A stretch of DNA of 64,000 nucleotides from Actinomadura sp. NAK00032 (GTDB lineage: Bacteria; Actinomycetota; Actinomycetes; Streptosporangiales; Streptosporangiaceae). The first letter of the stretch is position 1. Every line of letters begins with the position of its first letter. The translations under genes were made by a program, and so were the position numbers. Below are positions 50,113 through 57,891 of the stretch, in pieces. The notes below the pieces were generated by a model. It searched no databases, was not told the DNA's origin, and saw nothing but the letters and a program-made list of their open reading frames with translations. The DNA lies in assembly GCF_013364275.1 (NCBI RefSeq), contig NZ_CP054932.1, positions 5,208,001 to 5,272,000 of the forward strand, written 5' to 3'.

Positions 50113-51152
50113 CCGAGCCCGCGAGCGACGCGGCGATCACCCAGCGGACCGACGGCGGGTACGCGACCGCCGAGCTGGCCAAGGACGCCTGGACGCTCGG
50201 GGTCGTCCAGTCGCGGGTGCACCCGGCCGCCGACGCGGCCGCGCAGGAGGCGAACCTCGCGCACATGCTGCACCTGATCGACAACGCCTTCCACACCGGC
50301 TTCGGGCCGGCGCCCGACCTGCTGTTCTTCCACGAGTTCCCGATCAGCGGCTGGGACCGGTGGACGAAGTCGGAGACCGAGCGGCGCTGCATCGAGATCC
50401 CCGGCCCGGAGACCGAGCGGATCGCGGCGAAGGCGCGCGAGCACGGCTGCCACATCGCGTTCGGCGCCTACGTCCGCGACCCCGACTGGCCGGGGCACGT
50501 GCTCAGCGTCACCACGCTGATCGGCCCGGACGGCGCGATCCTCGCCAAGCACTGGAAGGCGCGCAACGTCAAGGGCGTGTTCGGCGGGCTGGAGCTGTTC
50601 ACCACGACGACCTACGACGTGCTGGACCGGTACGTCGAGATGTACGGCCCGGACGCGGTGCTGCCGGTCGCGCGGACGGGGCTCGGCAACATCTCGCTGT
50701 CGTCCACGCAGCTGGAGCCGGAGCTGTTCCGGGCGCTGGCGATCAAGGGCGCGGAGGTCTTCCTGCGCACCGCCAGCGGCAGCTTCTCGGAGGTGGACGT
50801 CCGCGCGTCGGCGCTGCACAACCGGGTGTACTGCGCGATCGTCAACAACTCGGTGCTGGCCCGGGAGTCGAACTACTTCGAGGACACGGGGGCGGGCGGC
50901 TCGGCCGTCTACGGCCCGGACGGGCGGGTGCTCGCCGCCGCCGACAGCAAGTTCGAGAAGCTGATCACCGCGCCGATCCCGATCGCCTCGTTCCGGGCCG
51001 CGCACCGCCAGCCCGACATCCACTGGGACCTGTACCGCCCGGTCTTCGACGGGTACCGGAGCCGGTTCGAGCCGAACCTCTACACCGGGTACCAGCCGAC
51101 CGGGCTGGAGGACGCGGGGCGCTACCTGAACGGCCGCTCCCGCTGGCGGTGA
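50109..51152 (+). CDS. Nitrilase-superfamily protein lacking the catalytic cysteine
   Basis: This 347-residue protein keeps the nitrilase fold, the Glu (LFFHEFPISGW) and the Lys (LAKHWKARN). The segment that holds the nucleophilic Cys reads GLGNISLSSTQLEPEL with no cysteine. The frame there is unambiguous. It shares DAVLPVART and the following helix (PELFRALAIKGAEVF) with the homologue at 29829, which has the Cys. It may be inactive, a binding protein, or use another nucleophile. It ends the peptide-type ABC operon. Confidence 0.85.
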   Translation: MTEPASDAAITQRTDGGYATAELAKDAWTLGVVQSRVHPAADAAAQEANLAHMLHLIDNAFHTGFGPAPDLLFFHEFPISGWDRWTKSETERRCIEIPGPETERIAAKAREHGCHIAFGAYVRDPDWPGHVLSVTTLIGPDGAILAKHWKARNVKGVFGGLELFTTTTYDVLDRYVEMYGPDAVLPVARTGLGNISLSSTQLEPELFRALAIKGAEVFLRTASGSFSEVDVRASALHNRVYCAIVNNSVLARESNYFEDTGAGGSAVYGPDGRVLAAADSKFEKLITAPIPIASFRAAHRQPDIHWDLYRPVFDGYRSRFEPNLYTGYQPTGLEDAGRYLNGRSRWR

Positions 51153-51170
51153 CGGCCGGCGGTGAACGGC

Positions 51171-51212
51171 GCCCGCGCCGCCCGCCGCCCCGTGCGGGCG
51201 GGCGGCGCGGGC
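51171..51212. terminator. Bidirectional terminator
   Basis: A perfect 16-bp GC stem (51171-51186 with 51197-51212, 10-nt loop) lies between the convergent nitrilase-like and SnoaL-like genes. Confidence 0.85.
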
Positions 51213-51218
51213 CGCCGG

Positions 51219-51665
51219 TCAGGCGTCCGCGCCGAGGGGGCGGGCGCCGGCGGGCCACCAGTCGCCCGCGCCGTAGGGGTCGGCGAGCGGCTGCGACCCG
51301 TGCTCGTGGACGATGCGCCAGCGCCCGCCCTCGGCGCGCAGCAGCCAGGTCATCCGCATCCGGAGCCGGCCCGCGCGGCCGTCCCCGTGCACGTCGTAGT
51401 CGACGACGCCGGTGACCTGGCCGAGCGTCGCGGACTCGAACACGTGCGGGCCCTCGGCCCACGCGTAGCCGTCGATGCCGACGGGGGCCTCGAAGTAGGC
51501 GCGCCAGCCCTGCTCGATCCGGTCGCCGCCGCGCGTCGTCCAGCGCGGGCCCTCGGGGAAGACGTAGGCGTCGGGCGCGCCGGAGAAGGCGTCGAGGACG
51601 GCGTCGAGGTCGCGGTCGATGACCGCCTGGAGCATGGCCTCGGTCGCTTCGAGCGGGGACTTCAT
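51219..51665 (-). CDS. SnoaL/NTF2-like protein
   Basis: This 148-residue protein is a cone-shaped alpha+beta barrel of the DUF4440/SnoaL type (LQAVIDRDLDAVLDAFSG, then RMTWLLRAEGGRWRIVHEHGS). Members isomerise or hydrate small hydrophobic substrates or simply bind them. Its promoter (51666-51831) is shared with the divergent IclR gene. GGAAGGA precedes the ATG. Confidence 0.82.
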   Translation of the reverse strand: MKSPLEATEAMLQAVIDRDLDAVLDAFSGAPDAYVFPEGPRWTTRGGDRIEQGWRAYFEAPVGIDGYAWAEGPHVFESATLGQVTGVVDYDVHGDGRAGRLRMRMTWLLRAEGGRWRIVHEHGSQPLADPYGAGDWWPAGARPLGADA

Positions 51666-51758
51666 CGCTGATTCCTTCCTGTTCCGGTGTCGGGGACGTG
51701 TCTCATCTCATAATGTGGAATCGGGGTTCCTCGCGGGTCACCGGCGCCGCCACCTAGT

Positions 51759-51783
51759 GGAACGGCATTACACTGGTCGAAAC
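51759..51783. promoter_or_regulatory. Tripartite IclR-type operator upstream of iclR copy 2
   Basis: Half-sites GGAAC (51759), ATTAC (51767) and GAAAC (51779), spaced N3 then N7, 48 nt before the IclR start. It suggests autoregulation and cross-talk with the other IclR. Confidence 0.7.
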
Positions 51784-51831
51784 CGCGTGCACGCTTGTGT
51801 CCGTCAGCCATGCCCGGAAGGAACCGCCTCC

Positions 51832-52653
51832 ATGACCAGCACCGCGCAGCCGAGCGAGCTCTCCCCCCGCGCCGAGGAGCGCGCGGGGACGGGCCAGACC
51901 ATCGCCACGGTCGAGCGCGCGGCCGACGTCCTGATGTACTTCGCGGAGCAGCGGGCGGCGACCCTCGGCGTCACCGAGGTGGCCACCGCGCTCGGGCTGT
52001 CCAAGGCGGCGGTGCACCGCATCCTCACCTCGCTGCGCGGGCACGGGCTGATCGAGCTGGACGAGGCGACCCGGCGCTACTCCCTCGGGATCGGCGCGAT
52101 GAAGCTCGGCATGGCCTACCTGGAGCGGATCGACGTGCGGACCGTCGCCCGCCCCGAGCTGACCGCGCTGTCGGAGCGCACGCTGGAGACCGCGACGCTG
52201 TCGGTCCGCTCCGGCTGGACGCGCTCCTACATCGACCAGGTGACCCCGCGCCGCGAGCTGATCATGTCGGTGACGCTCGGCGTGCCCTACCCGCTGCACG
52301 CCGGGGCGTCCTCGAAGGCGTTCCTGGCCTACCTGTCCGACGAGGAGATCGATCACTACCTCGCGCAGCCCGCGCTGGAGCAGCTCACCCCGGACACCCC
52401 CGCCAGCCCGCCGCGGCTGCGCCGCGAGATCGAGGAGATCCGCGCCCGCGGCTACGCCGCCTCGATCGCCGAGCGGCAGGCGGGCGCCGCGTCCGTCGCC
52501 GCGCCGATCCTCGACCAGAACGACCGGCCGATCGCCGTGATGAGCGTCAGCGGCCCGATCGACCGGTTCCGCGAGGAGACCGAGTTCTGCGCCTCGGCCC
52601 TGCTGCAGACGGTGCGCCGGCTGTCCGAGCGCTTCGGCCACCGGCCCGCCTGA
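51832..52653 (+). CDS. IclR-family regulator, copy 2
   Basis: This 273-residue regulator has TIATVERAADVLMYFAEQ, recognition helix GLSKAAVHRILTSLRGHGL and effector domain PYPLHAGASSKAFLAYL / IAERQAGAASVAAPI. By eye it is more than half identical to copy 1 (39906-40712), including the recognition helix, so the two probably read the same DNA sites. The effector ends differ, perhaps giving different ligands. Confidence 0.95.
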   Translation: MTSTAQPSELSPRAEERAGTGQTIATVERAADVLMYFAEQRAATLGVTEVATALGLSKAAVHRILTSLRGHGLIELDEATRRYSLGIGAMKLGMAYLERIDVRTVARPELTALSERTLETATLSVRSGWTRSYIDQVTPRRELIMSVTLGVPYPLHAGASSKAFLAYLSDEEIDHYLAQPALEQLTPDTPASPPRLRREIEEIRARGYAASIAERQAGAASVAAPILDQNDRPIAVMSVSGPIDRFREETEFCASALLQTVRRLSERFGHRPA

Positions 52654-52689
52654 CCCCGCCCGTCCGGGCCCCCGGGAGTCGCGCCGCAT

Positions 52690-53403
52690 TCAGTACGCCG
52701 TCGATCCGGGCTTGACCACGCCGAGCAGGGCGGCCACCACGACCAGCGTCCAGATCGCGAGCACGTACGGGATGCTGCCCTGGACCGCGCCGCGGATGTC
52801 GCGCTCCACGGCCGGGTCGCTGCCCTTGGCGAGCAGCGTCCCCCACGCGGCCCCGAACGGCTTCAGCCTCACCCGGATCATCAGCCCGGCGGCGATGCAC
52901 AGCGCGTAGGCCGCGACCTTCCCGGCCAGCCACTTCGGGTTGGACGTCACGCCGAACGGCTCGTCGGCGAGAAAGGTGTACGCGGCCGCGCCGAGCAGCC
53001 CGGCGATCAGCCCGCCGCGCACGATCAGGTCGGTGCGGTGCACCAGGTCGCCGAACCGGCCGGGGCGGCGCCGGTAGTCGGCGATGACCAGCCACAGCCA
53101 GACCAGCGCGAGGGCCCAGACGACGGCGAGCCGCCAGCCGCCGAAGATGTCGCGGCCCAGCTCGTCGGCGGCCATCAGCGTGATGCCGCTCGGCAGGAAC
53201 AGCACCAGGCAGATCCGCGGGGACATGTCGACCACGTGCATGATCTTCACCGCGACGCCGCGCGCCTCGGTGGACAGCTCGGGCTTCAGGATGAACCGGC
53301 TGGAGTAGAACACGCCGAGGTCGCCGCCGAGCCAGTAGGCGAACAGGACGATGTGGAGCAGGATCGCCCAGCTGTGCAGCGTCCATCCATGAGTGCCGAT
53401 CAC
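52690..53403 (-). CDS. Multi-spanning membrane protein, possibly haem-binding
   Basis: This 237-residue protein has about six hydrophobic segments and membrane-embedded histidines (LHSWAILLHIVLF, IMHVVDM), reminiscent of small b-type cytochrome or CopD/DUF2269-like proteins. GTG 53403 has GGAGG upstream (53408-53412). It is divergent from the aldehyde dehydrogenase and shares its two operators. A redox or export role in the island is possible but unproven. Confidence 0.7.
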   Translation of the reverse strand: MIGTHGWTLHSWAILLHIVLFAYWLGGDLGVFYSSRFILKPELSTEARGVAVKIMHVVDMSPRICLVLFLPSGITLMAADELGRDIFGGWRLAVVWALALVWLWLVIADYRRRPGRFGDLVHRTDLIVRGGLIAGLLGAAAYTFLADEPFGVTSNPKWLAGKVAAYALCIAAGLMIRVRLKPFGAAWGTLLAKGSDPAVERDIRGAVQGSIPYVLAIWTLVVVAALLGVVKPGSTAY

Positions 53404-53422
53404 GGGGCCTCCGTCCCGGGGG

Positions 53423-53437
53423 AAACGTCAGACTATT
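53423..53437. promoter_or_regulatory. Putative GntR/FadR-type operator, site 4
   Basis: AAACGTCAGACTATT, with AAACGTCAGACT identical to site 2, lies 20 nt before the membrane-protein start in the promoter shared with the aldehyde dehydrogenase. Confidence 0.65.
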
Positions 53438-53463
53438 ATTCGTACCATCATTCCGGTTTCGAT

Positions 53464-53488
53464 GGAACGGCGTTACAGTCGTCGGAAC
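53464..53488. promoter_or_regulatory. Tripartite IclR-type operator, aldehyde dehydrogenase promoter
   Basis: Half-sites GGAAC (53464), GTTAC (53472) and GGAAC (53484), spaced N3 and N7, 18 nt upstream of the dehydrogenase start. Extra ATTCC elements flank it at 53450 and 53491. Confidence 0.72.
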
Positions 53489-53506
53489 ATATTCCGGGAG
53501 GTTGGG

Positions 53507-54928
53507 ATGGCTCGACAGATCGGCGTGCGGGACCCGCGCACCGGGCGCACCGACGAGGCGCTCGGCTGCGCCGACGCCGCCGAGGTGGCCGCGGCGGCGG
53601 GCCGGGCCCGCGCGGCGCAGCCCGGCTGGCTCGCGCTCGGCACCGCCGGACGGACGGCGGCGCTGCGTGCGCTGCGGGACGCGATCGCCGAGCGGGACGA
53701 GGCGATGACGGCGGCGCTCGTCCGCGACACCGGGCGCCTCCAGGTGTCGCGGCTGGAGACCGACAGCGTCCTCGGCTCCCTGGACCGCTGGTGCGAGCGC
53801 GCCCCCGGGCTGCTCGACGCCGCCGGCCCGGACCCCGTGCCGACCTCGATGCCGGGCATCGGCCTCCGGCAGGAGCCGCTGCCCTACCCGCTCGTCGGCG
53901 CGATCAGCCCGTGGAACTTCCCGCTGCTGCTGGCGATGATCGACGCCGTCCCCGCGCTGCTCGCCGGCTCGGCGGTGCTGCTCAAGCCGAGCGAGATCAC
54001 CCCGCGGTTCGCCGCCGTCCTGCGCGCGTGCGCCGCCGCGGTGCCCGCGCTGGACGGCGTCCTCACCGTCATCGACGGCGACGGCGCCACCGGCGCGGCC
54101 GTCGTCGACAACGTCGACCTGGTCTGCTTCACCGGCAGCGTGCGGACCGGCCGCGCCGTGGGCGCCGCCGCCGCGGCCCGGTTCATCCCGGCGTTCCTGG
54201 AGCTCGGCGGCAAGGACCCGGCCATCGTCTGCGCGGACGCCGACCTCGACCGCGCCGCCCAGGCGATCCTCTACGGCGGGACGGTCAACACCGGCCACTC
54301 GTGCATGTCGATCGAGCGGGTGTACGCGGCCGCGCCCGTGTTCGAGGAGTTCGTCGGCCTGCTGGTGGCGCGGGCCCGCAAGGTCGGCCTGGCCTACCCG
54401 GAGGTGACCGACGGCGAACTCGGGCCGATCATCTCCGCCGACCAGGTGGGGATCATCCGCGAGCACCTCGCGGACGCGGTGGCGCGCGGCGCGTCCGTCC
54501 GCTGCGGCGGGGAGATCCGCGTGCTCGGCGGGGGCGCCTACCTGGAGCCGACGGTGCTCACCGGCGTCGACCACACCATGAAGGTCATGCGGGAGGAGAC
54601 GTTCGGGCCCGTGCTGCCGGTCATGCCGTTCGCGGACGCCGACGAGGCGGTCCGGCTGGCCAACGACAGCGCGTACGGGCTGTCGGCCGCCGTGTTCGCG
54701 GCCACCACCGAGGCCGCCCTGGCGGTCGGCGGGCGGCTGGAGGCGGGCGGCGTCAGCGTCAACGACGCGTCGCTGACCGGGTTCGTGCAGGACGGGGAGA
54801 AGAACGCCTTCAAGTCCTCGGGGCTCGGCGGCTCGCGGATGGGCCCCGCGTCGATCCGCCGGTTCCAGCGGCAGCGCTCCTTTCTGATCCGCTCCCCCGA
54901 GGACCGGGCGCCCTGGTGGTTCGGCTGA
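53507..54928 (+). CDS. NAD(P)-dependent aldehyde dehydrogenase
   Basis: This 473-residue enzyme has ISPWNFPLLL, FTGSVRTGRAV, the general base in ELGGKDPAIV (near 231) and the nucleophile in GHSCMSIERV (Cys266). It oxidises an aldehyde to the acid that the CoA ligase of the island could activate. ATG 53507 has GGGAGG 9 nt upstream; the frame extends further 5' but through the operators. Confidence 0.93.
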   Translation: MARQIGVRDPRTGRTDEALGCADAAEVAAAAGRARAAQPGWLALGTAGRTAALRALRDAIAERDEAMTAALVRDTGRLQVSRLETDSVLGSLDRWCERAPGLLDAAGPDPVPTSMPGIGLRQEPLPYPLVGAISPWNFPLLLAMIDAVPALLAGSAVLLKPSEITPRFAAVLRACAAAVPALDGVLTVIDGDGATGAAVVDNVDLVCFTGSVRTGRAVGAAAAARFIPAFLELGGKDPAIVCADADLDRAAQAILYGGTVNTGHSCMSIERVYAAAPVFEEFVGLLVARARKVGLAYPEVTDGELGPIISADQVGIIREHLADAVARGASVRCGGEIRVLGGGAYLEPTVLTGVDHTMKVMREETFGPVLPVMPFADADEAVRLANDSAYGLSAAVFAATTEAALAVGGRLEAGGVSVNDASLTGFVQDGEKNAFKSSGLGGSRMGPASIRRFQRQRSFLIRSPEDRAPWWFG

Positions 54929-54948
54929 GGTGGTCCGGCTGGGGCGGC

Positions 54949-55770
54949 TCAGGCGAGCCGGCGCGCCTCGATCTCGACGCCCGCCGGTCCGCGCACCGAA
55001 GCGTCGCCGAGGCGCGCGGCGCCGGCCGCCTCCAGGCCGCGCAGCGCCGCCGCGGGGTCGTCGGAGGCGAACACCAGCCGGCGCAGCCCGAGCGGGCCGC
55101 CCGACAGGTCCTTCGCGTCCACGCCGGTGAACGACATGATCTCCAGGCGCGCGGGCGCGTGGCCGGGCGGGACGAGGAACGTCAGGCGCAGCGACGCGCC
55201 GGCGGGCATGCCGGTCATCCGGTCGAACGGCTCCCCCGACATCTCTCCCGCGAACAGCACCTCCAGGCCCGCGCCGGTGAAGAACGCGACCGCCGCGTCG
55301 TGGTCGTCCGGGACGAGCACCGCCGTGTGCAGTTCGCCGTGCAGCCGGTCCGGGTCGCCCTCCAGCGCCGGGCTCGGCCGGTGGCCGGCGGCGGCGCGCG
55401 GGATCGTCCACCAGACGCCGTCGGCGCCGAGCGCCACGAACTCGCTCAGCGTGGCCGCGCCGTAGGGGTAGGTCACGCGGTCGCGGGACGCGCCTCCGGC
55501 GGCGTCGACCGCGGCGGCCGTCCGCTCCAGGTCGCGGGAGTAGATGCCGAGGAGCCGCGGCCCGACGTCCCAGATCCGCGGGGCGGGCGCCTGCGGGGCG
55601 TCCGGCGCGGCGACGAGGCGCAGCCGCCCGGTCGGTGATCCCCCGGCGCCGAGCAGGGCCGAGTCGGCGTCCCGCGCCAGCACGTCCATGCCGAAGGCGC
55701 GGGTGTGGAAGCCGACGGACGCCGCGAGGTCGCGGGTGGCCACCACGGCCTCGATGACCGCTCCGAGCAT
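54949..55770 (-). CDS. VOC-superfamily protein 3
   Basis: This 273-residue two-module VOC protein starts LGAVIEAVVATRDLAASVGF and has HTAVLVPDDHDAAVAFFTGAG in the second module. It is similar in plan to the VOC proteins at 41853 and 42803. ATG 55770 has GGAGG close upstream; the longer frame to 55863 would run through the operator region. Confidence 0.76.
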   Translation of the reverse strand: MLGAVIEAVVATRDLAASVGFHTRAFGMDVLARDADSALLGAGGSPTGRLRLVAAPDAPQAPAPRIWDVGPRLLGIYSRDLERTAAAVDAAGGASRDRVTYPYGAATLSEFVALGADGVWWTIPRAAAGHRPSPALEGDPDRLHGELHTAVLVPDDHDAAVAFFTGAGLEVLFAGEMSGEPFDRMTGMPAGASLRLTFLVPPGHAPARLEIMSFTGVDAKDLSGGPLGLRRLVFASDDPAAALRGLEAAGAARLGDASVRGPAGVEIEARRLA

Positions 55771-55783
55771 GCCTACCTCCATT

Positions 55784-55808
55784 GGAACGCTGTTCCCGAA
55801 TTTGGGGA
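55784..55808. promoter_or_regulatory. Partial IclR-type operator, VOC 3 side
   Basis: GGAAC (55784) and GTTCC (55792) with N3 are perfect; the third position (55804) reads GGGGA. It lies 14 nt before the VOC 3 start, in the promoter shared with the flavoprotein. Confidence 0.5.
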
Positions 55809-55856
55809 TGAGGCTTGCGTCACCCCGTCCCGACAAGCAACATAGACCACGACAGT

Positions 55857-55881
55857 GAAACATCGTTCCTAGGATCGGAAC
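55857..55881. promoter_or_regulatory. Tripartite IclR-type operator, flavoprotein side
   Basis: Half-sites GAAAC (55857), GTTCC (55865) and GGAAC (55877), spaced N3 and N7. It ends 14 nt before the flavoprotein GTG. The inner GTTCC-N7-GGAAC is a perfect inverted repeat. Confidence 0.78.
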
Positions 55882-55895
55882 AAGAAGGAGCGGGT

Positions 55896-57299
55896 GTGCC
55901 GTACGACGTCGTCATCATCGGAGCCGGGACCGGCGGCATCCCCTGCGCCGTGGAGGCCGCCCGGCACGGCGCCCGGGTGCTGCTCGTGGAGAAGGACACC
56001 CGGATCGGCGGCACCCTGCACACCAGTGGCGGGCACATGTCCGCCGCCGGGACGCGGCGGCAGCGCGAGCGCGGGATCGCCGACACGGTCGAGGAGCACC
56101 TGGCCGACATCGAGCGGATCAGCGGCGGCACCGCCCGCGCCGACCTCGTCGGGCTCGCCGCGCGGCACGCGCCCGAGACCATCGACTGGCTCGACGAGCA
56201 GGGCTTCGACTTCGCCCCCGAGTCGCCCCGGCTCGTCTACGGCCACGAGCCCTACGGCGTCCCGCGCACCTACTACGGCAAGGACGGCGGCCTGTCCATC
56301 CTGGCCGTCCTCAGGCGGCTGCTGGACGAGCAGGTCGCCGCGGGGCGCGTCGAGCTGTGGCTGGGCAGCACCGCGATCGGCCTCACCGGCGCGCCGGGCG
56401 TCACCGTCCTGCGGAACGGGGTCGACGAGGTCGAGGTGACCGCCCCGGCGGTCGTGCTCGCCACCGGCGGCTTCGCCGCCGACCACGAACTGTTCCAGGA
56501 GATCGAGGGCGTCCCCCTGGTCAGCGCCGCGCACCCGACGTCCACCGGGGACGGGCTCGTCATCGCGCGCGAGGCGGGCGCCGCGATCGCCGGGCGCGGC
56601 CGGTACCTGCCCACGTTCGGCGGGCTGCCGCACCCCACTACCCCGGGGAAGGCCTACTACGAGGAGCGGCCGCTGCTCGTCGCGACCGAGCGGCTCCCCT
56701 GGGAGATCTACGTCGACCGCGCGGGCCGCCGCTTCGTCGCCGAGGACGAGCGGAGCATCGACCGCAAGGAGCGCGCCCTCGCCTCCGCCACCGACGGGAC
56801 GTTCTGGACGGTCTTCGACGACAAGGCGCGGCTCAACTCGGTCCCGATGGTGATCGGCTGGAGCCCCGACGACGTCCTGGCGAAGGCCGGGACCCGCACG
56901 GGCGTCCACCGGGCGGACACGATCGCCGGGCTGGCCGCCCTCGCCGGCATCGACGCGGCCGGCCTCACCGCCACCGTGGAACGCTACAACGCGGCCGTGG
57001 CCGCCGGGCGCGACGCCGAGTTCGGCCGCGCCCACCTGCCCGCCCCCATCGCGGACGGCCCCTTCTTCGCCATGCAGAACCACGGCATCACCCTGATCAC
57101 CTTCTCCGGCCTCGACGTGGACGAGCGGCTGCGCGTCCGCCGCGCCGACGGCACCCCGCTGCCCGGCGTGCACGCGCTCGGCGAGCTGATCGGCGCCGCC
57201 GCGACCTGCGGCAACAGCTTCTGCGGCGGCATGCTGGTGACCCCGGCCCTGACCTTCGGCCGCCTCCTCGGCCGCCGCCTCGCCACCGGCGCCGGCTGA
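55896..57299 (+). CDS. FAD-dependent oxidoreductase, fumarate-reductase/KstD-like
   Basis: This 467-residue flavoprotein has the dinucleotide motif VVIIGAGTGGIPCAVEAARH at residues 5-24, EKDTRIGGTLHTSGG, and the C-terminal NSFCGGMLVTPALTFG FAD loop. Family members reduce or dehydrogenate enones, steroids or fumarate-like acids. GTG 55896 is set by AAGGAG five nucleotides upstream (55885-55890); the frame to 55815 would cross the operator. Confidence 0.9.
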   Translation: MPYDVVIIGAGTGGIPCAVEAARHGARVLLVEKDTRIGGTLHTSGGHMSAAGTRRQRERGIADTVEEHLADIERISGGTARADLVGLAARHAPETIDWLDEQGFDFAPESPRLVYGHEPYGVPRTYYGKDGGLSILAVLRRLLDEQVAAGRVELWLGSTAIGLTGAPGVTVLRNGVDEVEVTAPAVVLATGGFAADHELFQEIEGVPLVSAAHPTSTGDGLVIAREAGAAIAGRGRYLPTFGGLPHPTTPGKAYYEERPLLVATERLPWEIYVDRAGRRFVAEDERSIDRKERALASATDGTFWTVFDDKARLNSVPMVIGWSPDDVLAKAGTRTGVHRADTIAGLAALAGIDAAGLTATVERYNAAVAAGRDAEFGRAHLPAPIADGPFFAMQNHGITLITFSGLDVDERLRVRRADGTPLPGVHALGELIGAAATCGNSFCGGMLVTPALTFGRLLGRRLATGAG

Positions 57300-57318
57300 G
57301 GCGGCGCTCCCGCCGGGG

Positions 57319-57891
57319 TCAGGGCGCCCGCCAGAACGGGTCGCGGCCGATGAAGCCGAGCAGCCGCGTCTGGACGTCCGCGCCGGCGGGCACCTCGACC
57401 CGGGGCCCGTACTGGCCGGACGCGCGGAGCACCTCCTCCATCCCCTCCAGGCCGCCGAGGAGCTCGGCGCAGAAGGCGGCGTCGAGCCGGTCGTCCTGAC
57501 CGGTGGCCCTGGCCAGGTCCCAGGTGTGCATGAACACGTCGGCGGTGTAGAACCGGTCGATCGCGGGCGCGAGCGGCAGGGTGCCGATGTGCGGGTTGGT
57601 GAGCTTGCGGTCGGCCGTCTCCGGGTCGTCCAGCACCGCCTGCACGCCGTCGCAGTGCACCTGCCACGCGGCGACGGGGTCCTCGTCCGGCGACGGCCCG
57701 GCGGGCAGCCGGACGTCGGCGCCGGAGGCCAGGAACGCGGGGAACCACTCGGTCAGGTGGCGCACGACGTCGCGGGCGGTCCAGCCGGCGACCGGGGACG
57801 GCGCGTCCCAGGACCGGGTGCCGCGGACGCGGTCGGTGAACAGCCCGGCGATCTGCCGGTGCCGGTCGGCGGGAGCCTCAGGCAGCGCCAT
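57319..57891 (-). CDS. TIGR03086/DinB-fold metal-binding protein
   Basis: This 190-residue four-helix-bundle protein is of the mycothiol-dependent maleylpyruvate isomerase type (WTARDVVRHLTEWFP, with His in the first helix region, and DVFMHTWDLARATG). It may use mycothiol in detoxification. It overlaps the SRPBCC gene by 14 nt and belongs to the ArsR-led group. Confidence 0.85.
   Translation of the reverse strand: MALPEAPADRHRQIAGLFTDRVRGTRSWDAPSPVAGWTARDVVRHLTEWFPAFLASGADVRLPAGPSPDEDPVAAWQVHCDGVQAVLDDPETADRKLTNPHIGTLPLAPAIDRFYTADVFMHTWDLARATGQDDRLDAAFCAELLGGLEGMEEVLRASGQYGPRVEVPAGADVQTRLLGFIGRDPFWRAP

Noticed and set aside
51681..51730. Further IclR-like half-sites before the SnoaL-like gene (GTTCC 51681, GGAAT 51717, GTTCC 51726)
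   Set aside because: Spacing is N4 instead of N3 and third half-sites are missing, so they do not meet the pattern used for the other sites.
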